Assembly: GCA_028282785.1 (NCBI GenBank)
Contig: JANQHE010000061.1
Span: 124,001-188,000 of the forward strand
Direction: 5' to 3'
Length of the DNA: 64,000 bases
DNA from: Bacteroidales bacterium
GTDB taxonomy: Bacteria > Bacteroidota > Bacteroidia > Bacteroidales > UBA12077
Made by a program: the position numbers and the translations under genes. Of this stretch, positions 9,064 to 18,640 are shown piece after piece (within the stretch, counting starts at the first letter, position 1; the number at the start of each line of letters is the position of its first letter). The notes under the pieces were generated by a model, which worked only from the letters and a program-made list of their open reading frames with translations, had not been told where the DNA came from and ran no database searches.

Positions 9064-9909
9064 ATGAAGAAAGCATTCTTAACCATATTAATTTTTACAT
9101 TTTTTTTTAATTCTAAAATCATTGCTAATGAGAATGATCAGCTAAAGCAACTTGAAGATTCTTTGAATCATTATTTTTCAATGCTTTTAAAAGAGGATAA
9201 TGATGTAAATAAAATTGAATTAAATAGTAAAATTGTTGCATTATTTAAGAAGGCATTACAACAAGAAAGTTCCTTTTATTATCCCTTTTTCGATTTGCAA
9301 AATGTTGGATTCATAAGATCCGATGACTATAAATTGAGAATAATAACCTGGAATTTACCTTATAATGATAGAACTCATAAATACTATGGATTCATTCAAT
9401 ATAAAAGGAATAAAAAAGATTATGTTTTTTATGAGTTAAAAGATTGTTCCAAAGAGATTAAAAATCCGGAGATGCTTATCCTTAACTCATCAAATTGGTA
9501 TGGAGCTTTATATTATAAAATAATTACAAATAAAAGGAAAGGAAAGGATTATTATACTCTTCTGGGAGCAGACCTGAATAATTTACTTACCAAAAAGAAA
9601 GTAATTGATATTTTGTATTTCGATAAAAACAATATGCCCGTATTCGGTGATAAGGTTTTTAAAAATAAAGTTCCTCCTGTAGCAAGGGTAATATTCGAAT
9701 TTAACGGACAGACTAATATGACTCTTGCTTATGATGATAAAAAAGAAATGATTGTATTCGATCATTTATCACCTTCAAAACCTAGTTTAACCGGGCAGTT
9801 CGAGTTTTATGGCCCTGATTTTTCGTATGACGGATTAAAATTTGAACGTGGAATTTGGAACTCATATACAGATATAGACGTACGGGATTATTCAATTGGT
9901 GAATTTTAG
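9064..9909 (+). CDS. Exported protein of unknown function
   Basis: The product has 281 residues with a clear signal peptide (MKKAFLTILIFTFFFNSKIIA, cut after about residue 21). The mature part starts with a helical segment (about 24-65) followed by alternating beta-rich stretches with many aromatic residues (FYYPFFDL, KYYGFIQYK, NWYGALYYKI). No catalytic motif is recognisable and there are no cysteine pairs or lipobox, so it is probably a soluble periplasmic protein. It starts 40 bp after the aminotransferase and may be co-transcribed with it; this layout does not reveal a function. Confidence 0.7.
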   Translation: MKKAFLTILIFTFFFNSKIIANENDQLKQLEDSLNHYFSMLLKEDNDVNKIELNSKIVALFKKALQQESSFYYPFFDLQNVGFIRSDDYKLRIITWNLPYNDRTHKYYGFIQYKRNKKDYVFYELKDCSKEIKNPEMLILNSSNWYGALYYKIITNKRKGKDYYTLLGADLNNLLTKKKVIDILYFDKNNMPVFGDKVFKNKVPPVARVIFEFNGQTNMTLAYDDKKEMIVFDHLSPSKPSLTGQFEFYGPDFSYDGLKFERGIWNSYTDIDVRDYSIGEF

Positions 9910-9961
9910 CTATTGACTTGTATGGCATATTAGCTTAATTTAGAGCTTAAATTTATTTCCT

Positions 9962-10507
9962 ATGACTCGACGATTTTCCAGAAGTAATACTAATGTAATA
10001 TTTATTGATAATGATGATTCATATATCAGAGATGTTCTGGCAAAATTCGAAGAGGTAAATGAATATAACATTAAAATTTATTCAAGAAGCAGGGAATTTT
10101 TTGAAGATTTTAGATTGATCGAAAGAACCAGAAATGAGATTTATATCATATTCCTGGCAACTACTTTAGAGTTTGATGAAGATAACAATCAGGTAGATGT
10201 ATTGGATGTTCTAAAGAAGATTAAACAAATAAATCCTAATTCAGAAGTAGTACTGTATTCTGATAATGATGATATTAATTTAGTTTCTTCTGCTTTTCAT
10301 TATGGAGCGTATACCTTTATAAAAAAGAATGAAAATATTATTTTACGTATAGAAAATAACATAAAAGGAATTATCAGCCAAAAGAATTTTCTTATAAAAA
10401 AAGATGCAAGTCGAAGGTTTACGAGAATCTTTCTGATATTTATTGCAAGTGTTGCAATTTTATTACTTTTAATTTATATGATCTTTCCGGAGTGGTTTTT
10501 ATCATAA
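9962..10507 (+). CDS. Membrane-anchored receiver-like (pseudo-receiver) protein
   Basis: At 181 residues, the first 135 read like a CheY-type receiver: strand NVIFIDNDDSYI with acidic residues D16/D18/D19, strand IYIIFLATTLE, VVLYSDND (Ser100 at the Thr/Ser switch) and YTFIKKNE (Lys121). The expected phospho-acceptor Asp after the third strand is absent (Ala66-Thr67), so it is probably not phosphorylated. A single C-terminal transmembrane helix (about 156-175) would leave the domain in the cytoplasm as a tail-anchored protein. It lies 52 bp after the exported protein and before htpG. The receiver assignment is by pattern only. Confidence 0.6.
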   Translation: MTRRFSRSNTNVIFIDNDDSYIRDVLAKFEEVNEYNIKIYSRSREFFEDFRLIERTRNEIYIIFLATTLEFDEDNNQVDVLDVLKKIKQINPNSEVVLYSDNDDINLVSSAFHYGAYTFIKKNENIILRIENNIKGIISQKNFLIKKDASRRFTRIFLIFIASVAILLLLIYMIFPEWFLS

Positions 10508-10637
10508 ACTGAATTTTTTTCACCTTATTTATAGTTACTTTGATCAGATCCTGTCTATTTGGCAGTAATTTAATTATGGCATATATATTGAAATTGGGCT
10601 GATGTTAATTTGATGTTGAACACAAAATCATATAAAA

Positions 10638-12686
10638 ATGCAAAAAGGTAAAATTGGAGTAACAACGGAGAATATCTTTCCAATTATTAAAAAATTTCTT
10701 TATTCTGATCATGAAATATTCTTAAGAGAGTTGGTATCTAATGCAATTGATGCAACACAAAAGATGAAAAAACTTGCGTCGCTGGGCGATTATAAAGGCG
10801 AATTAGGTGATTTAACAATAGACATTTCGTTAGATAGCAAAAAGAAGACTCTGACAATTAGCGATCGGGGTATTGGAATGACCGATGAAGAAATCGATAA
10901 ATACATTAATCAAATTGCATTTTCGAGTGCCGAGGAATTCATTAATAAGTTCAAAGATCAAACTACAATTATCGGTAAATTCGGTTTAGGATTTTATTCT
11001 TCTTTTATGGTTTCGGAAAAGGTAGAAATCGTTACAAAATCATATAAAGATGATGCTAAAGCTGTAAAATGGTCATGTGATGGAAGTCCGGAATATAAAA
11101 TAGAGGAAGTCGAGAAAGAACATAGGGGAACAGATATCATTTTACATATTGATGATGAATCGAAAGAATTTGCTGAAGAAAAACGAATTGGCGATTTATT
11201 GAATAAATACTGTCGTTTCTTACCAATTGAAATTGCATTCGGAAAACAAAAGGAATGGAAAGATGGTAAGGAAGTTGAAACAGATAAAGTACATATAATT
11301 AATGACACAAAGCCATTATGGTCTCAAACTCCATCGGAATTAAAAGATGAAGATTATAAGGAGTTTTATAATAAATTATATCCACTTAATGAAGAACATT
11401 TATTTCATATTCATTTAAACGTTGATTATCCATTTAATTTAACTGGAATTCTTTATTTTCCAAAGCTTAAGAACAACGTTGAAGTTCAGAAAAATAAGAT
11501 ACAGTTATATGCAAACCAGGTTTTTGTAACCGATTCGGTTGAAGGCATTGTACCTGAATTTTTAACTTTATTGCATGGAGTTCTTGATTCACCTGATATT
11601 CCATTAAACGTTTCAAGGAGTTATTTGCAAAGCGATTCAAACGTTAAGAAAATCTCAAATCATATTACTAAAAAAGTAGCTGACAGACTTGATGAAATAT
11701 TTAAAAACGATCGCGAACAATTTGAACAAAAATGGGATGATCTAAAAGTATTCATTGAATACGGAATGCTTACGGAAGAAAAATTCTACGAAAAAGCAGA
11801 GAAGTTCTCTTTATTTAAAAACACTGACGGCAAATACTTCACTTTCGAAGAATACGAAAAGTTAATCAAAGAAAATCAAACAGATAAAGATAAAAACCTT
11901 ATTTACTTGTATGCCACCGATAAGGATAAGCAATATACATTTATTGAAAATGCTAAAGCAAAAGGTTATGATGTATTGCTAATGGATGGTCAGTTAGATA
12001 CTCATTTTATTAATCAGATTGAGCAAAAATTTAGTAATTCAAGGTTTATGAGAGTTGATTCTGATGTTGTTGATAAATTGATTCGTAAAGAAGATACGGA
12101 AGAATCTAAATTGTCAGTGGAAGATAAGGATCAGTTAACTCATATGTTCGAAAGTCAATTGCCTGGTTTTGCTAATTTTACAGTTGCTTTTGAAAATTTA
12201 AGAGAGGATGATGATCCGATTATGATCACTCAATCGGAGTTTATGCGCCGAATGAAAGATATGGCTGCAATGGGTGGTGGAGGAATGAATTTTTATGGTG
12301 AAATGCCGGATAGTTATAATGTAGTTCTAAATACAAACCACAGGCTCATCGAAAAGGTACTTGAACAGAAAGATAAAAAAGTAGGTGCAAAAGTTTCTAA
12401 AATATTAGAAGAACTTAAACCTTTTGAAGAAGAAAAAGTAGCGTTAGAAAAAGCTAAGGAAGGTAAGAAAGAAGAAGAAATTAACCAGGAAGAAAAAGAT
12501 AAATTGACAGATGTTGATAAGAAAATTGAAGAAGTAAAAGGTAAGAAAAAAGAAGTGTTGGTTAAATATGGGTCAGAAAATAAATATGTTAAGCAATTAA
12601 TTGATTTAGCGTTACTTGCAAACAATATGCTTAAAGGCGAAGACTTAACAAAATTTGTAAAAAGAAGCGTAGATTTAATAAAATAA
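10638..12686 (+). CDS. htpG: Hsp90-family chaperone HtpG
   Basis: The 682-residue protein has the GHKL ATPase domain (FLRELVSNAIDA with the ATP-binding Glu/Asn, LTISDRGIGMT, and the GKFGLGFYSSFMVS lid), a middle domain with the catalytic arginine in LNVSRSYLQ, and a C-terminal dimerisation domain. It lacks the MEEVD tail, as in bacteria. A lysine/glutamate-rich stretch (about 585-650) is characteristic of Bacteroidota HtpG. HtpG is an ATP-driven dimeric chaperone that remodels client proteins. It sits alone between unrelated genes with its own terminator. Confidence 0.96.
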   Translation: MQKGKIGVTTENIFPIIKKFLYSDHEIFLRELVSNAIDATQKMKKLASLGDYKGELGDLTIDISLDSKKKTLTISDRGIGMTDEEIDKYINQIAFSSAEEFINKFKDQTTIIGKFGLGFYSSFMVSEKVEIVTKSYKDDAKAVKWSCDGSPEYKIEEVEKEHRGTDIILHIDDESKEFAEEKRIGDLLNKYCRFLPIEIAFGKQKEWKDGKEVETDKVHIINDTKPLWSQTPSELKDEDYKEFYNKLYPLNEEHLFHIHLNVDYPFNLTGILYFPKLKNNVEVQKNKIQLYANQVFVTDSVEGIVPEFLTLLHGVLDSPDIPLNVSRSYLQSDSNVKKISNHITKKVADRLDEIFKNDREQFEQKWDDLKVFIEYGMLTEEKFYEKAEKFSLFKNTDGKYFTFEEYEKLIKENQTDKDKNLIYLYATDKDKQYTFIENAKAKGYDVLLMDGQLDTHFINQIEQKFSNSRFMRVDSDVVDKLIRKEDTEESKLSVEDKDQLTHMFESQLPGFANFTVAFENLREDDDPIMITQSEFMRRMKDMAAMGGGGMNFYGEMPDSYNVVLNTNHRLIEKVLEQKDKKVGAKVSKILEELKPFEEEKVALEKAKEGKKEEEINQEEKDKLTDVDKKIEEVKGKKKEVLVKYGSENKYVKQLIDLALLANNMLKGEDLTKFVKRSVDLIK

Positions 12687-12708
12687 TTGTACGGTAATGT
12701 TTTTACTT

Positions 12709-12737
12709 GCCTGTCAAATACTTGACAGGCTTTTTTT
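12709..12737 (+). terminator. Rho-independent terminator of htpG
   Basis: A perfect 9-bp stem, GCCTGTCAA (12709-12717) with TTGACAGGC (12722-12730), encloses a four-base loop and is followed by T7. The next gene could formally be read from TTG at 12707 through this hairpin, but its signal peptide starts at ATG 12767. Confidence 0.9.
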
Positions 12738-12766
12738 ATTATTTATTTTTGTATTTTAGTATTGTA

Positions 12767-13513
12767 ATGATAAAATTAAAGCATAAAACATCAGTTCTAT
12801 TAATCGGGTTAATCTGTTTAATTCAGGTTGATGTTTTATATGCTCAAAATCCAAGAAATCCTCGGATTTTTGCTTACAATGTCAAGAAAAGCCCGACAAT
12901 TGGAATAAAAGGAGGCGCTTTATTGTCGACAATTCAAGGTGATAAAGCGATTGATGAATTTGCAAAAAAAATTAGTCCGCAAATAGGAGTTACCGGTGCT
13001 TTATATTTTCATCCGATGTTATCGATTAAAGCAGAGATCCTATATGAATCAAAAGGAGGGAAGTTTGTGAATCATGATATGAAGATGAACCTTAATTATG
13101 TTAGTTTACCACTATATCTTAAATTTAACTTTACCATAGATCCGGAAATTTATATTTATGGTGGAGGTTATGCATCATATCTGTTATCTGCAAATACTAA
13201 GGGAACTTATGAAATAAAGATTGGAGATGATGATATTAACGAACCAATTAACGAAGATATATCATCCTACTTAAATAATTTTGATGTTGGAGTAGTTTCC
13301 GGTCTTGGAGTTCAAGGAAGATTTAATCGTTCTATTGATTTATTTCTTGATTTTAGATATTATCATGGATTTGTTAACCTGGATAATGGAACGGCTGAAT
13401 ACCGATATAATTTTAATTTTGAACAGTTTTGGCCCGAGCAAAATGTAGACAAGCCTAAAAATAAAGGTTTTATATTAGCTGGTGGAATAGTGATTTATCT
13501 TATTCCAAGATGA
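12767..13513 (+). CDS. Outer-membrane beta-barrel protein (PorT-like family)
   Basis: Starting at ATG 12767 (not at the TTG inside the htpG terminator), the 248-residue product has a signal peptide (about 1-27, ending VDVLYAQ). After this come alternating amphipathic strands typical of eight-stranded small barrels: IGIKGGALLSTIQG, IGVTGALYFHPMLSIKAEILYESKGG, YVSLPLYLKFNF, YIYGGGYASYLL and a last strand GFILAGGIVIYLIPR. Such OmpW/PorT-like barrels are abundant in Bacteroidota. A specific role in type IX secretion cannot be claimed. It converges with the CAT-like gene. Confidence 0.8.
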   Translation: MIKLKHKTSVLLIGLICLIQVDVLYAQNPRNPRIFAYNVKKSPTIGIKGGALLSTIQGDKAIDEFAKKISPQIGVTGALYFHPMLSIKAEILYESKGGKFVNHDMKMNLNYVSLPLYLKFNFTIDPEIYIYGGGYASYLLSANTKGTYEIKIGDDDINEPINEDISSYLNNFDVGVVSGLGVQGRFNRSIDLFLDFRYYHGFVNLDNGTAEYRYNFNFEQFWPEQNVDKPKNKGFILAGGIVIYLIPR

Positions 13514-13514
13514 T

Positions 13515-14144
13515 TTAGCTGTTTAACAACTCCTGAAATAACTTAAGATATTCGGCTACATGAGAACCATCCATTAAACCATGATGTCCATTAATTGAAA
13601 TATTCATTATTTTCTTATCGCCAGTAGTTTCGAACTTACCAAAGGTAATTTTGGGAACGCTATCCTGAAATTTAAAATTACGAGCATGCGTTAAACCTGT
13701 TATTTTAAACCAGGGTGCCGATGAATAATGGATCGTATCTTTTCTCGCTGTATCGGAATTAACACCTAAACCTTTTATTTTTCTAACCCGATCTTCTTCT
13801 TTCTTAACATTTTTACTGAATTTTATTAAATCTTCATCGTAATTAATAAAAGATATGGCAAATAAACCAACTGCATTGTTTAAAGTTGCGGAAGCATGGA
13901 TTGAATCGTAACAAACGATTTGATCCTCTTCTACTCTTAACCGGAAACTCTCAAGCAAATTTGCAGCTTTAATCGATTTGTGAAGATAATTATGGAAGAA
14001 TGGTATATTATTTTTTTTAGAGTTAGCGTAGGCAATACTGCAGTCTACCTCTGATACTACTCCAAAAAAAGGTTCATCAAAATCTTTAAACCATTCATAA
14101 TGTTCCTTTCTTATCCAGTTATTGTAATCAATTATTCTTTTCAT
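13515..14144 (-). CDS. Chloramphenicol acetyltransferase-like acyltransferase (CatA fold)
   Basis: This 209-residue protein has the layout of class A CAT. The N-terminal region has RKEHYEWFKDFDEP, and the catalytic histidine lies in the NGHHGLMDGSHVAEYL block near the C-terminus (HHxxxDG). It matches the catalytic architecture, but chromosomal CatA-like proteins in Bacteroidota are often not resistance enzymes. The gene overlaps the HAD gene by 4 bp (stop/start ATGA), so the two are translationally coupled; this argues for a metabolic acyl-transfer role rather than mobile resistance. Base composition matches its neighbours. Confidence 0.75.
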   Translation of the reverse strand: MKRIIDYNNWIRKEHYEWFKDFDEPFFGVVSEVDCSIAYANSKKNNIPFFHNYLHKSIKAANLLESFRLRVEEDQIVCYDSIHASATLNNAVGLFAISFINYDEDLIKFSKNVKKEEDRVRKIKGLGVNSDTARKDTIHYSSAPWFKITGLTHARNFKFQDSVPKITFGKFETTGDKKIMNISINGHHGLMDGSHVAEYLKLFQELLNS

Positions 14145-14839
14145 TTTTTAAATAAGTTAATGGACTCAGATATTGAGTCAATTGAGTAGTATTGAATTTC
14201 AGATAAATTATCAGAAATCTGGGTTTCATGTTGCCATGTCGTATGAAAAGGAACATGTATCCCCTGGCCACCAATGTTTACTACAGGAATAATATCAGAT
14301 TTTACCGAGTTACCTATCATGATAAATTCTTCAGGTTTAATTTCCAAATGATTTAAAAGTTTTTCATAATCAGCTTCTTTTTTGTCGCTCATTATTTCAA
14401 TATGATGAAAATACTTTTCCAGTCCTGACTTTTGTAATTTTCGTTCCTGGTCTAAAAGGTCTCCTTTTGTTGCCACAATAAGCTTGTAATCTGCATATAA
14501 TTCTTTAAGTACATGCTCAACACCATCTAATAAAATTACAGGTTTTTCCAATTGTTTTTTACCTAAATCAATGATTTTATCAATAATATTTACGGGAGCA
14601 TTATGATTACTAATTCTTAATGCGGTTTCTATCAGAGATAACATAAATGCTTTTACACCGTAACCATATAATTCCAGGTTTTGTATTTCGGTTTTAAATA
14701 GTTCTTCTGAAATCTTTTCCGTTCGCATATATCCGGATAGTAATTCACAAAATTCAATTTCTAAATCTTTAAAATAAGGCTCGTTTACCCACAAGGTGTC
14801 ATCGGCATCGAAACCAACGACCTTTACATTTTTGAACAT
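14141..14839 (-). CDS. HAD-superfamily hydrolase (YjjG-like phosphatase)
   Basis: The protein is 232 residues. Motif I is GFDADDTLWVNE with the nucleophile and acid/base Asp pair (DAD). A helical cap follows (about 20-95), then motif II VATKGD, motif III lysine around KKEAD, and motif IV MIGNSVKSDI. This fits YjjG-type nucleotidases/phosphatases that dephosphorylate small phospho-metabolites; the substrate is unknown. It is the upstream member of a coupled pair with the CAT-like gene and starts 23 bp downstream of the next minus-strand gene (stop at 14862), so three genes may form one operon. Confidence 0.8.
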   Translation of the reverse strand: MFKNVKVVGFDADDTLWVNEPYFKDLEIEFCELLSGYMRTEKISEELFKTEIQNLELYGYGVKAFMLSLIETALRISNHNAPVNIIDKIIDLGKKQLEKPVILLDGVEHVLKELYADYKLIVATKGDLLDQERKLQKSGLEKYFHHIEIMSDKKEADYEKLLNHLEIKPEEFIMIGNSVKSDIIPVVNIGGQGIHVPFHTTWQHETQISDNLSEIQYYSIDSISESINLFKK

Positions 14840-14861
14840 AAGAGTTGCTGATTAATTAGTT

Positions 14862-15383
14862 TTAATATAAATTTTTCACTTCTGCTTTCAAAGCATCCAG
14901 GGCAAGACTAATAGGCGATTTGTCAATTTGCATTAGATCCTCTAATATAATTTTACTGAGTTGAATCGCAGGAGCATCTGGTTTAATCTTAGTTGCAGAA
15001 CTATTTATTAATTGAGTAATTTTTGCACGTGCATTTTTTATAATTTCCCATACCTGAGGTGTAACGTAAATTTGTTGTGATACATTATGATCAAACTCAG
15101 AGCGAATAGTACTTAGTAGTTCAGTTTGAAGTTGTTTAACTGTCATATTAGGTTTATTAATTCGCATAATTAATGATTCGGGAGAAATTCTTTCAAGTAA
15201 AAGTGTTAATCGTTCATATGCCTGTAATCGAACAGGAGTTATTAATTGCTGGTTTTTAGCAAGAATATCATAGTTTCTTCTATTTTGATCATTTTTAACA
15301 ATTTGTTTGATAAAAACTATGGCTACAATAAGCACAATAATAGCTGGAAGTGTGTATTTTAGTATTTCTAATACCTCAATCAT
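14862..15383 (-). CDS. Membrane-anchored protein of unknown function (DUF7935-like)
   Basis: At 173 residues it has one N-terminal transmembrane helix (about 8-27, LPAIIVLIVAIVFIKQIV). A cytoplasmic helical domain with a conserved-looking core follows (PVRLQAYERLTLLLERISP, LQTELLSTIRSEFDHNVSQQIYV). This is a widespread Bacteroidota family without known function; I recall it as DUF7935 but could not check. It is first in the likely operon with the HAD and CAT-like genes and divergent from the aspartate aminotransferase. Confidence 0.7.
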   Translation of the reverse strand: MIEVLEILKYTLPAIIVLIVAIVFIKQIVKNDQNRRNYDILAKNQQLITPVRLQAYERLTLLLERISPESLIMRINKPNMTVKQLQTELLSTIRSEFDHNVSQQIYVTPQVWEIIKNARAKITQLINSSATKIKPDAPAIQLSKIILEDLMQIDKSPISLALDALKAEVKNLY

Positions 15384-15562
15384 AATGTTGATTTTTAATG
15401 ATTTGTACGTAATTTACAAGATGTTGCTTTACAACACAAATTAATACTTTTATTTATTTTATCTTTACATCCTAAAGAAAAAGATTTTAAATCTAGTTAT
15501 CAAAATTAAAAATAAACATATTGGTTGATGTCATCGCATTAACCTTTTTTAATTTTTTAAGC

Positions 15563-16759
15563 ATGGAAAATATTTCGCAAAGAGTAGCAAGTTTAGCTAT
15601 ATCGCAAACATTAGCAATGAGCCAAAAAAGCCGTGAGATGCAGGCCCAGGGAGTTGACGTTATAAATCTTAGCGTAGGAGAACCTGATTTTAATACACCA
15701 GAACACATTAAAGAAGCTGCTATTAAGGCAATTAATGAAAATTATAGTCACTATACTCCGGTTCCCGGATATGCGGAATTATTAAAAGCAATTTCAAATA
15801 AACTAAAAAGAGAAAATAATCTGGATTATGAAACAAGCCAAATTATTGTTTCAAATGGAGCAAAACATTCTTTGGCTAATGTTATTTTATCTCTTATAAA
15901 TAAAGGTGATGAAGTTATTGTACCTGCACCGTATTGGGTGAGTTATGTAGAGTTAGTTAAATTAGCCGAAGGAACCAATGTGATAATTGAAACTTCGATT
16001 GATAATGATTTTAAAATTACTCCGGAACAGTTGAAAGCTGCCATTACAACAAAAACAAAGGCAATGTTTTTATGTTCTCCATCAAATCCGTCCGGAAGTT
16101 TATATTCCAAAGACGAATTAGAAGCTTTAGCAAAAGTTATTCATGAAAGCGGAATAGACATGTATATCTTATCCGATGAAATTTATGAACATATCAATTT
16201 TGTTGGAAAACATGAAAGTATAGCTCAGTTTGACTATATTAAAGAGAAAGTAATAATTATAAATGGAGTTTCAAAAGGATATGCTATGACAGGCTGGCGA
16301 ATTGGTTATATTGCTGCACCGCAATGGATTGCCAAAGCTTGTAATAAAATTCAGGGACAGTTAACTTCCGGAGCTTCTTCAATATCGCAAATGGCATCAA
16401 TTGCTGCATTAAGTATTGAAACAGATGATATTGAGAATATGGTAATAGCATTTAAAAGAAGAAGGGACCTTGTAGTAAAATTGGTGTCTGAAATAAACGG
16501 AATGAAAGTGAATGTACCTCAAGGAGCATTTTACTTGTTCCCGGAGGTGAGTTCATTTTTCGGAAAATCTAATGGAGAAGTAACCATCGGTAATTCATCT
16601 GATCTTGCTATGTACATTTTAGAAAAAGCTCATGTTGCAACCGTTCCCGGATCCGCATTTGGATTAGATAATTATTTGAGATTCTCCTACGCAACTTCTG
16701 ACAAACAATTGGAAGAGGCAATGAAAAGAATGAAAAATGCTCTTGAGGAATTAAAATAA
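15563..16759 (+). CDS. Class I/II aspartate aminotransferase (AspC/AAT-like)
   Basis: From ATG 15563 the protein has 398 residues and begins MENISQRVASLAISQTLAM, normal for the family. Diagnostic blocks are NLSVGEPDFNTPEHIKEAA, the YTPVPGYAELL region, FLCSPSNPSGS (PLP phosphate/Asn), ILSDEIYEHI (PLP Asp/Tyr) and the Schiff-base lysine in NGVSKGYAMTGWRIGYIAAP. It transfers the amino group between aspartate (or related acids) and 2-oxoglutarate. The frame is open upstream to TTG 15521, but that extension is hydrophobic and unlike the family. It ends at a perfect palindromic terminator. Confidence 0.88.
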   Translation: MENISQRVASLAISQTLAMSQKSREMQAQGVDVINLSVGEPDFNTPEHIKEAAIKAINENYSHYTPVPGYAELLKAISNKLKRENNLDYETSQIIVSNGAKHSLANVILSLINKGDEVIVPAPYWVSYVELVKLAEGTNVIIETSIDNDFKITPEQLKAAITTKTKAMFLCSPSNPSGSLYSKDELEALAKVIHESGIDMYILSDEIYEHINFVGKHESIAQFDYIKEKVIIINGVSKGYAMTGWRIGYIAAPQWIAKACNKIQGQLTSGASSISQMASIAALSIETDDIENMVIAFKRRRDLVVKLVSEINGMKVNVPQGAFYLFPEVSSFFGKSNGEVTIGNSSDLAMYILEKAHVATVPGSAFGLDNYLRFSYATSDKQLEEAMKRMKNALEELK

Positions 16760-16765
16760 AACAAA

Positions 16766-16787
16766 AAATCCGGAATATTCCGGATTT
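16766..16787. terminator. Bidirectional terminator between aspartate aminotransferase and the phosphatase gene
   Basis: A perfect 22-bp palindrome (AAATCCGGAAT / ATTCCGGATTT) with A-run before and T-run after serves the convergent genes on both sides. Its last bases nearly touch the stop codon of the minus-strand gene at 16790. Confidence 0.88.
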
Positions 16788-16789
16788 TT

Positions 16790-18637
16790 TTAATCATTTT
16801 TCTCTATATACTTGCAAACAGTTGCATAAAGTTCTTTAATATTTATTGGTTTTGAAATATAATCATCACAACCAGCCTTAAAACTTTTTTCTTTTTCCGA
16901 TGACATTGTAAATGCAGTTTGAACAATAATAGGAATGTCTTTATCAACCTGTTTTATTTGTGTAGTGGCTTCGATCCCATCCATTATCGGCATTCTTATA
17001 TCCATTAAAATAACATCTATATCCGGATTTGTTCTAAATAACTTGACCGCTTCTTTACCGTTTTCCGCATGGATGATATCAGCATTTGTTTTTTCAAGAG
17101 ATTTTTTAAGTAATAATAAATTTGCCGGATCATCCTCGGCAATTAAAATGGTCTTGTCAGCCCAATCATAATCAGTAACGGACTTTACTTCTTCCTTATC
17201 AAATGCAATTTTAAATCCAATAACCAATATATCATCTAACTGTTTTCTTTCTCCTTTCCATTCATCAAATGTATTTTCTAAAACAATTTTTTGATCATTT
17301 AGACTACCCGTACAGTTATCAATTAATAACTTTTTGAAATTTGCCGAAAGAAATTTTCTTCCATTTTCTCCTCCAAACTGATCAACAAAACCATCAGAAA
17401 ATAAATATATTAAATCATCCTTTTCGAGGTTGATAACATGATTGTGAAATGATTCTTTGGCTCTTCTATGGATGCCAATAGGCATTCTATCTGCCTTTAT
17501 CTCACTTAACTCGCCATTTCTGATTAAATACATAGGATTATTAGCACCTGCATATTCCATGGTTCGTTTCTTATGATCAATAATACAAAGTGCGATATCC
17601 AATCCGTCACGGCTTTCACCTGTCGAACCAGTTTGGCGCAATGAACTAATGATATGGATTCTGAGTTCATTTAAAATTTCATTGGCATGTATATCTGGGT
17701 TCTTGTTAACTGTTTCATTTAAAAAAGTGATACCTAACATACTCATTAACGCACCAGGAACACCATGTCCCGTACAATCGGCAGCAGCTATAAAAATTCT
17801 GTCATCTACTTGTTTTGTCCAGTAAAAATCACCACTAACAATGTCGCGAGGCTTATAAAATATGAAATGTTCGGAAAGTAAGTGTTGAATAAAACGGTTA
17901 GGAGGTAAAACAGCAGACTGGATACGTTTAGCATATAAAATACTATCTTCAATTTTCTTTTTTTGCGTTCGTACTAAATCATGTTGTTTTTTGATTTTGT
18001 GTTTTTGTTCGGCAATTTTATCACCTTGCTTCATAATAAAGTCAAGATCTTTTTCCATAATAGCCTTTTGTCTGGCCATCTCATCCTTTTCAACAGCTAA
18101 ACTGTCTCTTTCTTTTTGAACCTTAGCTCGTTGGTTAGTAATAACATCTCCCTGCTTAATATAAAAGTTAACTTCTTTTTCAAGCGTTATAATTTTTTTA
18201 TTTTGCTCTTCGAGTTCTTTTTTTAGAGCCTCTTCACTATCTATTACTTTTGTAACATCATGAGCTAAAAGAATATATCCCAGAATTTCACCTTTGTCAG
18301 TTTTAAATTCCGATAATTTAGCATAAAAATAAAAAGTATCCGGTTCGTTTGTAATGTTAAATTCAAATTCTTGATTTATAGAAGTTTCCTTTATTTTTGT
18401 CAAATATTTATGGAATCTTTTATTGAATTCATTACCTATTTTTTGTTGATTATAATGTTTGGTAATTAAAAAATTGGGATCAATATCTATGATATTATTA
18501 TTTTCAGGAAACTTTACATCTATATAATAACCATCCGGATTTAGAACAAAAAGAAAATCAGAAAGAGATGAAATAACATGATATATTTTCTCGTAACTAA
18601 GATTTAAGAGATTCCTATTTGTTTTTTCTTCTGGCAT
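16790..18637 (-). CDS. PAS - coiled coil - SpoIIE phosphatase - receiver protein
   Basis: The protein of 615 residues reads, in order: a PAS-like sensor (about 15-135, SDFLFVLNPDGYYIDVKFP), a long coiled coil (about 136-235, rich in K/E/Q), a PP2C/SpoIIE phosphatase (about 240-485) with metal-binding FYKPRDIVSGDFYW, AAADCTGHGVPGALMSMLG, FSDGFVDQFGG and RKQLDDI, and a C-terminal receiver (about 493-612) with DD at 501-502, phospho-site Asp546 and Lys in YISKPI. It would dephosphorylate a Ser/Thr-phosphorylated partner; the SiaC-like protein nearby is the natural candidate. Its start lies 4 bp after the stop of the stand-alone receiver gene, so they are co-transcribed. Confidence 0.88.
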   Translation of the reverse strand: MPEEKTNRNLLNLSYEKIYHVISSLSDFLFVLNPDGYYIDVKFPENNNIIDIDPNFLITKHYNQQKIGNEFNKRFHKYLTKIKETSINQEFEFNITNEPDTFYFYAKLSEFKTDKGEILGYILLAHDVTKVIDSEEALKKELEEQNKKIITLEKEVNFYIKQGDVITNQRAKVQKERDSLAVEKDEMARQKAIMEKDLDFIMKQGDKIAEQKHKIKKQHDLVRTQKKKIEDSILYAKRIQSAVLPPNRFIQHLLSEHFIFYKPRDIVSGDFYWTKQVDDRIFIAAADCTGHGVPGALMSMLGITFLNETVNKNPDIHANEILNELRIHIISSLRQTGSTGESRDGLDIALCIIDHKKRTMEYAGANNPMYLIRNGELSEIKADRMPIGIHRRAKESFHNHVINLEKDDLIYLFSDGFVDQFGGENGRKFLSANFKKLLIDNCTGSLNDQKIVLENTFDEWKGERKQLDDILVIGFKIAFDKEEVKSVTDYDWADKTILIAEDDPANLLLLKKSLEKTNADIIHAENGKEAVKLFRTNPDIDVILMDIRMPIMDGIEATTQIKQVDKDIPIIVQTAFTMSSEKEKSFKAGCDDYISKPINIKELYATVCKYIEKND

Positions 18638-18640
18638 ATT

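Noticed and set aside
10994..12625. 103-104-residue minus-strand frames within htpG
   Set aside because: Antisense shadows of a highly conserved gene.
12707..12766. TTG start for the outer-membrane barrel gene
   Set aside because: The extension is the htpG terminator hairpin and places hydrophobic residues before the real signal peptide.
13515..14144. Antibiotic resistance gene (CAT)
   Set aside because: Only the CatA fold is supported; it is coupled to a HAD gene and has normal base composition with no mobile elements.
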